Below are positions 10,790 to 17,853 of a DNA stretch of 64,000 nucleotides, piece after piece. A program made the translations under genes and the position numbers. The notes under the pieces were generated by a model, which was not told where the DNA came from, made no database searches, and was given only the letters and a program-made list of their open reading frames with translations. The stretch comes from a candidate division KSB1 bacterium (lineage in GTDB: Bacteria > Zhuqueibacterota > Zhuqueibacteria > Residuimicrobiales > Krinioviventaceae): positions 620,001-684,000 of the forward strand of contig JAXHMJ010000005.1 of the NCBI GenBank assembly GCA_034521575.1, given 5' to 3'. Numbering within the stretch: the stretch's first letter is position 1; the number at the start of each line of letters is the position of its first letter.

Positions 10790-11200
10790 ATGAGAACTGT
10801 ATTTTTATTTTCAATGGTGCTGGTTTTTGCTGCATTTGCTTATGCGGGCGATGACTGCTGCGGCAGCAAAGCGGAAAAAACAGGCGACATGAAAGCACAG
10901 GCCTGTGAGGTTGCGGAAGATGTGGCCTGTGAAGCCGTCAGCGTGCCGACCGCCCAGTGCGGCATGTGCGAAGCGACCATCAGCAAAGCCGTGAAAGGCG
11001 TTAAAGGCGTCAGTATGGTCAAAGTCGATGCTGAGAAAAACGTGGCCCATGTGCATTTTGACAAAAGCAAAGCATCTTTGAATCAGGTGGAACAGGCGAT
11101 TGCAAAAGCCGGTTATGACGCCAATGATGTGGAGCGCAACGAACAGGCGCACGCCAATCTGCCGAAATGCTGTCAGGTTGAAAAGGACTCGGAAGGATAA
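10790..11200 (+). CDS. Periplasmic heavy-metal-associated (HMA) domain protein
   Basis: Small exported metal-binding protein of 136 residues. The ATG at 10790 follows AAGGAG at good spacing and begins a signal peptide (MRTVFLFSMVLVFAAFAYA). The mature part has an HMA (MerP/CopZ-like) fold. The metal-binding loop is QCGMCEA (CxxC), followed by the usual 'V..V.GV..V.VD...' strand pattern and 'AIAKAGYDA' near the end. Extra cysteine pairs sit at the N-terminus (DDCC) and C-terminus (KCC), suggesting more metal sites. The likely role is binding or shuttling a soft metal such as copper or mercury in the periplasm; the metal cannot be told from sequence. It is monocistronic and followed by a strong terminator. 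Confidence 0.85.
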   Translation: MRTVFLFSMVLVFAAFAYAGDDCCGSKAEKTGDMKAQACEVAEDVACEAVSVPTAQCGMCEATISKAVKGVKGVSMVKVDAEKNVAHVHFDKSKASLNQVEQAIAKAGYDANDVERNEQAHANLPKCCQVEKDSEG

Positions 11201-11222
11201 AACACTCCTTATAGTAATGTAT

Positions 11223-11255
11223 AAAAAAAGGCTCCTCAATGTGGAGCCTTTTTTT
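11223..11255 (+). terminator. Rho-independent terminator (bidirectional)
   Basis: GGCTCC (11230-11235) pairs with GGAGCC (11243-11248) across a 7-base loop. An A-run precedes and a T-run follows, so the hairpin can end the HMA transcript on + and the HDAC-family gene on -. The same GGCTCC/GGAGCC stem is used at 14574. Confidence 0.9.
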
Positions 11256-11298
11256 ATAGATGGCGCTGTAATACTGTAACCTGTTGGAGTGAAAAAAA

Positions 11299-12309
11299 TC
11301 AACAAAACGGTTTTAAAAAGTTATAGACACATTCTCCCAGTACGTTGATATTGTATCCGCCCTCCTGACATATTAATGTCGGGATTGACAAATCTGACAA
11401 CATTCCGCCGATTTCAGTATAGTCAGATGTCTCCAGAGTAAACCCGCCTATCGGATCAGATTTGTGTGTGTCAAATCCCGCGGAAATGATGAAAAAATCC
11501 GGGGCAAATTGATTTATAGCCTTTACCGCCGTCTGTACTTTTTGCATATAAGCATGGGAATCAGATTTCAGGGGAAGGGGTAAATTCAGATTGGTCTGTT
11601 TTCCCTGACCGGCGCCTGTTTCTTGCGCATATCCCCAATAGTAGGGATACTCTACTTCTGTATCCGCATGAATCGAGGCGGTAAAAATAAATTTTCGATC
11701 ATAGAAAAATTCCTGAGTGCCGTTGCCATGATGATAATCAATATCGAGCACCGCCACACTTCCATGCTGAGATAAATATTCAGCGGCAACAGCCGCATTA
11801 TTAAAATAGCAGTAACCGCCGAACACGCGGGGACCCGCGTGATGGCCGGAAGGCCGGCACAGGGCGTAAACCGCACGTTCACTTGCTTCCAACAGGATAT
11901 CGGCCCCAAGCAACGCGCATTCTGCCGAAGCGCGCGCCACCTCAAAAGTTTTCTTCATAATGGGTGTCACCGCATCCGTACACCAGATTCCGCCCCACAG
12001 GGGATTATCCAAACGCTGGCGGAGATGAGCGCCCTCACCCGGAAACAGATCCGGATAAATTTCCTCACCAGCACGGGTGATGCTTTCGGATGTTTTTTTA
12101 ATAAAGTCATGATAGGGATGCATACGGGCAATGAGACGTTCAGGATAGGGTTTCGCAGTCACCCGTTCAAACGCATTATCGTTCAGCAAATGATGCTTGA
12201 TGGTGTTAACACGTTGCGGGGTGTCTTTGGTTTCATAGGTTTCCGGTCCCAGCTGAAACTTCCACTGAGGATTGTGCAGGTCATCATTATACTTTTCAAT
12301 CATTTTCAT
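11299..12309 (-). CDS. Histone deacetylase family / acetylpolyamine-type amidohydrolase
   Basis: Zinc-dependent deacetylase of the arginase/HDAC fold, about 336 residues. I place the start at the ATG 12309-12307. It overlaps the stop of the upstream aminopeptidase gene as ATGA and has GGAG about 8 bases before it, so translation is probably coupled. The catalytic motifs are complete: RPSGHHAG with the two catalytic histidines, GGYCYFNN, DIDYHHGNGTQ with the zinc ligands, SAGFDTHKSDPIGGF with a further aspartate ligand, and EGGYN near the end. Bacterial relatives deacetylate acetylpolyamines, acetoin-related compounds or other N-acetyl amides, and the substrate here is not evident. Its coupling to a D-amino-acid-type ligase/aminopeptidase fusion suggests an acylated peptide or amino-acid derivative. 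That is inference. Confidence 0.88.
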   Translation of the reverse strand: MKMIEKYNDDLHNPQWKFQLGPETYETKDTPQRVNTIKHHLLNDNAFERVTAKPYPERLIARMHPYHDFIKKTSESITRAGEEIYPDLFPGEGAHLRQRLDNPLWGGIWCTDAVTPIMKKTFEVARASAECALLGADILLEASERAVYALCRPSGHHAGPRVFGGYCYFNNAAVAAEYLSQHGSVAVLDIDYHHGNGTQEFFYDRKFIFTASIHADTEVEYPYYWGYAQETGAGQGKQTNLNLPLPLKSDSHAYMQKVQTAVKAINQFAPDFFIISAGFDTHKSDPIGGFTLETSDYTEIGGMLSDLSIPTLICQEGGYNINVLGECVYNFLKPFC

Positions 12310-12614
12310 TTCAGCATCTCCAAAATTCGGCCGGCAGGAATAGCGGGCGCAGAACGCTGCAACCGTCCGTTCATGCCGCGCGAACAAAACACAGCATTCA
12401 TCACGGCTTCCTCCGTGGCCTCGATCACCGCTTCATAAACGGGATTAATATGCGCATCCGAAATACACGTTAAAGTGATAAATTTTGACTTTGACAAAGA
12501 TGGACGCAAAGTACGATTGGCCACACTGAACGCAAAAATAATCTCACCGCTTGACGAAGCGGCAATCGAACCCGTACGGCCTAATCCCAATGCCGCGCGT
12601 TTGGAAATACGGTT
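12306..12614 (-). CDS. DmpA/P1 family aminopeptidase, C-terminal fragment after a frameshift
   Basis: This is the C-terminal end of the ligase-DmpA fusion, shifted into another frame by one base near 12612. The text RISKRAALGLGRTGSIA is the standard DmpA-family segment that follows 'ATDxPL..xQL'. The tail AVIEATEEAVMNAV is also typical of the family end. The stop TGA (12308-12306) overlaps the ATG of the HDAC-family gene. There is no separate start signal, so it should be read with the upstream fragment. Confidence 0.8.
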   Translation of the reverse strand, partial: NRISKRAALGLGRTGSIAASSSGEIIFAFSVANRTLRPSLSKSKFITLTCISDAHINPVYEAVIEATEEAVMNAVFCSRGMNGRLQRSAPAIPAGRILEMLK

Positions 12615-14424
12615 CGAGCTGACTGCTGAGTAAAGGAATGTCCGTGGCGATAATAACGATCACAGAGCCATCAGAATCGTCGCGTCGTCCATGCTTTTCA
12701 TATTGCTCATCCAGCCGTCGACCGATAACATTGCCTTCAACCGTCAAATGATGCATTTTGCCGAAATTTGACAGAACCAAAACACCCACCGTAAACTCGC
12801 CTTCGGTCAATGGGACTATGCGCGAAGCGGTTCCGACGCCGCCCGCAAAATCAAACGTGATCATACCGGCGCCGGCGCCGACCGATCCCTGTTGCACCGG
12901 ACCGTCAACTGCGTTTTTAATCGCTTTTACGGCATCGCCGGCTGAATTGAATCCGATACGAACATCATTCAAAAAGGAATCATCCGCCTCCCCAACAACC
13001 GGCAGAATCACATCGGTATCGATTCCAAGATCAGGATGTTTTTCCGTCATATATTGGATGACACCGTTGTGCACCCGTCCGACTGAATGTGAATTGGTCA
13101 ACAAAATAGGTGTTTCCAGCCATCCCCACTCCAGGATTTGATCCAATCCCAGCATTTCCCCCACTCCATTCAAAACGAATCCACCGGCCACCAGCCGATT
13201 CTTAAACACCCGGCTGGAAGGAATGATCGCGGTAACGCCGGTGCGAACAGCCGAAAGTCCTTCCACACCGGGTATACGCACCTCATCCTGAATGCGGGTG
13301 TAATGGCCGACTTTGACGCCTTTGACATCGGTAATGGCATTGTTCAAACCGGTCGGATAACGGCCGGGGATATGTCCCAGCTCGCGCAAAGTCGGATTCT
13401 GCCCGCTTTCAGACAATACAATCTGCCTGCGTATGTTTCGGAGCGGGATGCCAAATCGTTTTGCCGCAGATCGCAGAATCAAACGCAGCACATCCTTAAA
13501 GTCCAGTCCCATCACCGCGGCTGCCGTCATCAAAGACGCATTCGGGTGCAGACTGGGCAGTGGATTCAATTCGATAAAATAGGGATCACCATTGCGGTGC
13601 AGTCGTATATCCACTCGACCAAAATCAGGACAATTCATAGCATCAGAAACCTGTCTGACCAGCCCCAGACAGGCCGCTTGCTGCTGTTCTGATAAATCAG
13701 CCGGACAGTGTACATGCACGGCGCGTGCGGCATTTCCGCCCTGTTTCATATCATAATCATAGATATTGAATTTTGCGCCACCCTGCAGATCAAAGGTATG
13801 TTCAACAACAGGCAGCCATTGTCCGGGAAAAGCTTCCAGAAACGGGATGCTGAGTTCCTTGCCTTCTATAAATTCTTCAACCACCAATCCCGCCGGATAA
13901 CGACTCAAAAGCTGATCGATGCGCTGCTCGGCCCTGGCATGAGTTTCTACAACAGAGTCCTGAGTAATCCCCTTGCTGGAGCCTTCAGAATTGGGTTTGA
14001 TCATCAGGGGATAGGTCAGATCATCGGGAAGCTGGCGGCTGCTCTGTGTTATCAATACACCTTTGGGTACATTGATATGTTTAGAGCTAAGGACGGTTTT
14101 TGCCAGATGTTTGTCCAAATTCAAATGCAATAAAGAAGCATTGCCGCCGGTAAACGGGATATTCAATTGTTCATACAAACCCGGAAAAAACGCTTCTCTG
14201 CTACTGCCTATGGTTCCTTCGGCAACATTGAAAATAATATCCGGATTGCTGTTGAGCAGCCGTTCCACCACATCATCCGGTCTGCCGGAGACTTCAACAG
14301 GCGTAACCGTATGACGCAAGCTGGAAAGTGCGCTGCAGATTCGATCCACATCTTCCCGAGTCAGCAGTTCCGCGCTCTCTTCATTTTGGTCTGTCCGAAG
14401 GTTGAATGCGACGGTGATACGCAT
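12544..14424 (-). CDS. Fusion: D-Ala-D-Ala ligase-like ATP-grasp domain plus DmpA-type aminopeptidase (S58), frameshifted
   Basis: Residues about 1-325 are an ATP-grasp enzyme of the D-alanine--D-alanine ligase family: NVAEG, the EGSSKGI loop, VVEEFIEGKELS, and FIELNPLPSLHPNASL with the magnesium ligands. With no stop between, residues about 335-626 are a DmpA (L-aminopeptidase/D-esterase, family S58) domain: RELGHIPGRYPTG, NAITDVKGVKVGH, GGVGTASR. The Gly-Ser autoprocessing site sits in SDGSVIVIIATD. S58 enzymes cut themselves at this bond and expose the N-terminal serine nucleophile. The ATG at 14424 has GGAG 7-8 bases upstream. About 25 residues after the nucleophile the frame slips, and the end continues in 12306-12614. 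A ligase joined to an aminopeptidase suggests making and trimming of a small peptide or D-amino-acid conjugate. Confidence 0.85.
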   Translation of the reverse strand: MRITVAFNLRTDQNEESAELLTREDVDRICSALSSLRHTVTPVEVSGRPDDVVERLLNSNPDIIFNVAEGTIGSSREAFFPGLYEQLNIPFTGGNASLLHLNLDKHLAKTVLSSKHINVPKGVLITQSSRQLPDDLTYPLMIKPNSEGSSKGITQDSVVETHARAEQRIDQLLSRYPAGLVVEEFIEGKELSIPFLEAFPGQWLPVVEHTFDLQGGAKFNIYDYDMKQGGNAARAVHVHCPADLSEQQQAACLGLVRQVSDAMNCPDFGRVDIRLHRNGDPYFIELNPLPSLHPNASLMTAAAVMGLDFKDVLRLILRSAAKRFGIPLRNIRRQIVLSESGQNPTLRELGHIPGRYPTGLNNAITDVKGVKVGHYTRIQDEVRIPGVEGLSAVRTGVTAIIPSSRVFKNRLVAGGFVLNGVGEMLGLDQILEWGWLETPILLTNSHSVGRVHNGVIQYMTEKHPDLGIDTDVILPVVGEADDSFLNDVRIGFNSAGDAVKAIKNAVDGPVQQGSVGAGAGMITFDFAGGVGTASRIVPLTEGEFTVGVLVLSNFGKMHHLTVEGNVIGRRLDEQYEKHGRRDDSDGSVIVIIATDIPLLSSQLEPYFQTRGIGIRPYGFDCRFVKR

Positions 14425-14566
14425 AATAGCTCCTGTCCATGATCAAGCATGATTTTGCAAATTACGATCAAACTTTATACTGCGATTATATATAAATAAA
14501 GAGTGGCATTATTATAACATGAAAGGAGTGCAGCTATATTTCCAGTCCCGTCCTCGGAGTTTAAAC

Positions 14567-14598
14567 AAAAAAAGGCTCCCAAAAGAGGAGCCTTTTTT
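14567..14598 (-). terminator. Rho-independent terminator of ssrA
   Basis: GGCTCC (14574-14579) and GGAGCC (14587-14592) form a 6-bp stem with A- and T-runs on both sides. On the minus strand it lies just past the 3' end of the tmRNA. The stem is identical in sequence to the terminator at 11223-11255. Confidence 0.9.
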
Positions 14599-14603
14599 AA
14601 TAG

Positions 14604-14964
14604 TGGAGACGGCGGGAGTCGAACCCGCGTCCGAGAAAGCGGCCATAGCGGCCTCTACATGTTTAGCCGGATGCTTGATCTCGATCCACCGGCCTGCAAC
14701 CGACAAAGTCCGGCGGATCCAACTCTCTAAATATCACACATGATCCGAGAGCGTGGTCATGTGATCACCTGCCGTGATCGTCGTCCTTCCCCGGTTCCAG
14801 CAGGTCAAACCCGGAGAGGACGCTGGCTGCTATTACGCAGCCAGGGCGTAATTATAATTGTCTGCAAATAATTTTTGCCTCCCGGTTGATTAACGAGGTG
14901 ACCGAGACATCCTCGACATGCAGCCACTAACACCACGGATCCCGTCGAAACCCATTTCGTCCCC
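14604..14964 (-). ncRNA. ssrA: tmRNA (ssrA)
   Basis: Transfer-messenger RNA, which rescues stalled ribosomes and adds a degradation tag. The 5' end GGGGACG (from 14964) pairs with CGTCTCC at the 3' end (14611-14605). Next to the 5' end is the conserved ATGGGTTTCGACGGG block, and the 3' end holds the T-arm GGTTCGACTCC. The tag frame runs from 14865 to 14833 and reads GCA GAC AAT TAT AAT TAC GCC CTG GCT GCG TAA, giving ADNYNYALAA. That fits the usual A...NYALAA pattern. The discriminator A at 14604 is followed by CTA rather than CCA, so CCA is apparently added after transcription. The length of 361 nt is normal. Confidence 0.95.
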
Positions 14965-15096
14965 GTTTCAATGTATCGTGTGTCAGTAATATACAAACAA
15001 TTATCGCTTTTTCCAACGTCAATCTTGTAACGTAAATTCACCGTCAATTGTTCCGCTCATCCTTGGAAAAATTGTCAAAAAACCGTATCTTTTGTC

Positions 15097-15888
15097 ATGA
15101 CAAAAAATAAAAATGAAACCCATTCCCCTGATCTGCAGACCGCTCTCAAGGCTGTGCGGGCGGCCGGAGCTATTGTTAGAGAAGGCTTTTATTCTTCCGT
15201 AAACATCACCATCAAATCTGATCAATCCCTGGTCACCGAATACGATCACCGGGCGGAACAGGCTCTGATTGATATTCTGGGAGCAGAGACTCATTTTTCA
15301 ATACTCAGCGAAGAAACCGGTTCCCAGGAAAAAAAAGGAGATCATTTGTGGATCATGGATCCCATCGACGGCACCAGCAATTTCAGCCGCGGGCTGGGGA
15401 TCTGCACCGTCTCCCTGGCTTTGTTCGACAAAGACGGAGCGCGCATCGGCGTGATCGGGGATCCGCTGCGCCATGATATGTATTACGCAGAGCGCGGCGC
15501 CGGCGCGTTTTGCAACGATCAGCCGATCCACGTATCAGATATCGATGACGCGCGCAAAAGCCTGATTATTCTGGAATGCGGACACCCGCCCCGGGACCGT
15601 CAGCTGATGAGCCGGGTCTGGCGCCGACTGGCGCATTTTGACGTGCGGCAGCTCGGCTCCACGGCCTATGAGTTGTGTACCGTCGCCTGCGGCAAAACCG
15701 ATGCGTTTATCTGCGCCGGCGATCAAATCTGGGATTACGCCGCCGGCATGCTCATTGTCACCGAGGCCGGGGGACGTTTCTGCAACTGGAACGGTGAACC
15801 CTGGCAAGAGAGCAATCCGCATATCTATGCCTCCAACTCTTATATCGATGATCTGATTCTCCCCAACATACAGGACTTGCAGCAATGA
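15097..15888 (+). CDS. Inositol monophosphatase family protein
   Basis: Cytoplasmic Mg-dependent sugar phosphatase of 263 residues. The metal-binding motifs are complete: SEE at 71-73, DPIDGTSNF starting at 88, and IWDYAAG near 210 with the third aspartate. The length is normal for the IMPase/SuhB/CysQ family, whose members remove phosphate from inositol-1-phosphate, histidinol phosphate or PAP; the sequence alone does not choose between them. The stop overlaps the start of the HAD phosphatase as ATGA, so the two are translationally coupled. The upstream region shows only a weak ribosome binding site. Confidence 0.9.
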   Translation: MTKNKNETHSPDLQTALKAVRAAGAIVREGFYSSVNITIKSDQSLVTEYDHRAEQALIDILGAETHFSILSEETGSQEKKGDHLWIMDPIDGTSNFSRGLGICTVSLALFDKDGARIGVIGDPLRHDMYYAERGAGAFCNDQPIHVSDIDDARKSLIILECGHPPRDRQLMSRVWRRLAHFDVRQLGSTAYELCTVACGKTDAFICAGDQIWDYAAGMLIVTEAGGRFCNWNGEPWQESNPHIYASNSYIDDLILPNIQDLQQ

Positions 15889-16577
15889 ACCTCAGCCAAT
15901 TCAACGCGGTATTATTCGACATGGACGGCGTGTTTGTCGATACCGAACCCGTGGTGTTCGGCGTCACCCGTCAGGTATTTGATCCCATGGGCATCCACCT
16001 CACGGACGAATTCCAATACAATTTTATCGGCCATCCCACCCGTCAGAATCTGCAGATGATCGAAAAAGAGTTTCAGGTTTCACTGGAGTATGACGTGGTC
16101 ATTCGCAAATTAAAACAGCATTATGACGCGGAATTATCAATTCACGCGCTGCCGGTCACGCCGGGAATCCCGGAACTGGTGCGGTTTGCCAAGGAACAAA
16201 AGCTGAAAACAGGACTGTGCACCACTTCGCCGCAGCGCGATGTGAATGTGATTTTCAGCAAACTGGCGCAGACTGATCCGCTGTTCCGGCCCGACACGCT
16301 GTTCGATGCCATCGTCACCGGTGACCAAATCCACCTCAAAAAACCGAATCCGGAGCCCTATTTAATGCTCACAGACCGGTTGAACACTCAACCGCAGGAC
16401 TGCCTGGTCATTGAAGACTCGGAACCCGGGGTGCAGTCCGCCAGGGCGGCCGGATGCACCTGTCTGGCGTTACGGCGCTTTTACAATCATCATATGGACT
16501 TTACACCCGCTGATGAGATAGTAGAGGCGGATGACCTCTTGAGATGGGTAGCGCATCACATCAATTCTCAGATCTGA
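15885..16577 (+). CDS. HAD-superfamily phosphatase (beta-phosphoglucomutase-like)
   Basis: Cytoplasmic HAD hydrolase of 230 residues. Motif I is LFDMDGVFVDTEP, with the nucleophile Asp12 and acid Asp14. Motif II is the threonine in LCTTSP. Motif III is the lysine in HLKKPNPEPY, and motif IV is VIEDSEPGVQSARAAG. The helical cap between motifs I and II is of the beta-phosphoglucomutase/GPH type. It probably dephosphorylates a small sugar phosphate or phosphoglycolate. Its ATG overlaps the end of the IMPase gene by four bases, so the two phosphatases form a small operon. Confidence 0.9.
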   Translation: MNLSQFNAVLFDMDGVFVDTEPVVFGVTRQVFDPMGIHLTDEFQYNFIGHPTRQNLQMIEKEFQVSLEYDVVIRKLKQHYDAELSIHALPVTPGIPELVRFAKEQKLKTGLCTTSPQRDVNVIFSKLAQTDPLFRPDTLFDAIVTGDQIHLKKPNPEPYLMLTDRLNTQPQDCLVIEDSEPGVQSARAAGCTCLALRRFYNHHMDFTPADEIVEADDLLRWVAHHINSQI

Positions 16578-16822
16578 TCCCCCATCCTGCTTTTATCTCC
16601 TGGTCCTGATACCGGTACAGGAGACAATTCTTTATTGATCATATCTTTATGCCGCGGATTCACTGTATACCCACATCTATAGACCTCTCCTTTTTTATTG
16701 ATCCGCTGTTTTACCTGACTCATCCATGTAATTTACGCCTCCATCCTCTCTTTTTTTCAATTCAATATCCAACGGGTTATATTATTCTGAAATTAAACTT
16801 TAAACCCATAAAGAGGTGCATT

Positions 16823-17563
16823 ATGAAACCAATTATTTTTCTACTCATGATATTGTGTATGAATATCCCGGGTTGGACTGCCGACCCTTCAGATTTGCGT
16901 ATTTCCGCCGGAGCGGAGATGCTGGTACTGCAGTCCGCCTACTCGTTTCAGCAGAGTACCGGTATCACAGCCGCCGTTCGCGGGGACTGGATTGGTAATC
17001 TCGATTGGCAGCTTGGTGCACGGGTGGGCCTCGATCCCGCCGGTTTTGAAGCGTTTAAACGGCTTTTGGCCGCTCCGCAGCTGGGAATCTGGCAGCCGCT
17101 TGCCGGGTTCGAACTGGGACTGACCGGACGCACTGATTTTGAATCCGGTAATTACCTGCTAATGGTCGGCAATCAGCAATCCGCAGACCTGGCGCGGCAA
17201 ATGACCGCACAGGGCAACAACAACGGACTCGCCAATCTGGTCGGACTGGTGGCGCCCGGCGACGGCGCCTTTTTTCTGTCATCCGCTTTTATGCGCAGCG
17301 ATCACGGGCTCTTGTGGTACAGGGATATCCCGGCGCTGCTGTTGACAGACACGGCCAATTTCCGCAATCCCCATTATCACCTATCAACCGATACGCCGGA
17401 GACCCTAAACCCGGAATTTCTGGCGCAAAACACTCGGTCGATCCGGTCTGGGCCGCCGGGTTGCGGCTGGCGCCGCTGCGGTTTCGAAAAAACGGCATTC
17501 ATGCGTCTGTACTGGAATGTGGATACGGCATGGGGCCCTATAACGGGATTAAACTGGAGCTAA
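16823..17563 (+). CDS. Exported beta-barrel-like protein with an embedded M28 peptidase fragment
   Basis: The ATG at 16823 follows AAAGAGG and starts a signal peptide (MKPIIFLLMILCMNIPGWTA). Residues about 25-115 look like outer-membrane beta-barrel strands (alternating, aromatic- and glycine-rich). Residues about 118-215 match the C-terminal third of M28 zinc aminopeptidases: VGNQQSADLA, SDHGLLWYRDIPALLLTDTA, then NPHYHLSTDTPETL with the metal-ligand histidine. The N-terminal part of an M28 enzyme, with the other metal ligands, is missing, so catalysis is not expected. After 'PEFLAQ' this frame loses sense, and a barrel-like end continues in another frame (17431-17592). It looks like a fusion or deletion product plus a frameshift. 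Confidence 0.6.
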   Translation: MKPIIFLLMILCMNIPGWTADPSDLRISAGAEMLVLQSAYSFQQSTGITAAVRGDWIGNLDWQLGARVGLDPAGFEAFKRLLAAPQLGIWQPLAGFELGLTGRTDFESGNYLLMVGNQQSADLARQMTAQGNNNGLANLVGLVAPGDGAFFLSSAFMRSDHGLLWYRDIPALLLTDTANFRNPHYHLSTDTPETLNPEFLAQNTRSIRSGPPGCGWRRCGFEKTAFMRLYWNVDTAWGPITGLNWS

Positions 17564-17592
17564 CCGTACTGAATGTCGGTGTTGCCTGGTAA
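17431..17592 (+). CDS. C-terminal strands of the preceding barrel protein after a frameshift
   Basis: This frame reads WAAGLRLAPLRF, then 'YGMGPYNGIKLELTVLNVGVAW' split into alternating hydrophobic strands. It ends with a C-terminal aromatic residue, as outer-membrane barrels do. The competing frame to 17563 is arginine/cysteine-rich and not strand-like. I therefore read this as the true end of the gene beginning at 16823. There is no own start or ribosome binding site. Confidence 0.5.
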   Translation, partial: HSVDPVWAAGLRLAPLRFRKNGIHASVLECGYGMGPYNGIKLELTVLNVGVAW

Positions 17593-17853
17593 TCCCGGTA
17601 TTTTACAATGAATCCACGGGGGACGCTGATTGAAAAACGGGCATATTCTGATCCGTAACGCGATCGGATGTGGCAACGCGGTCAGCGTCCCTGCTGATGC
17701 TGTTTGTTGTTATCGTCTTGACAGACGATCAGAATAAAATCAATAAAAAATTTTTCTAAAATAAAATCAACACTTCTTTTGTTTTGATAGTTATACAGAA
17801 TTTTTATATTAGACAATATAACAGCGCATTGATCACAATAGGTAGTATTCAAA

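Noticed and set aside
14613-14640. A tRNA-like T-arm (GGTTCGA on the minus strand)
   Set aside because: It belongs to the 3' tRNA-like domain of the tmRNA. No anticodon arm lies at the right distance.
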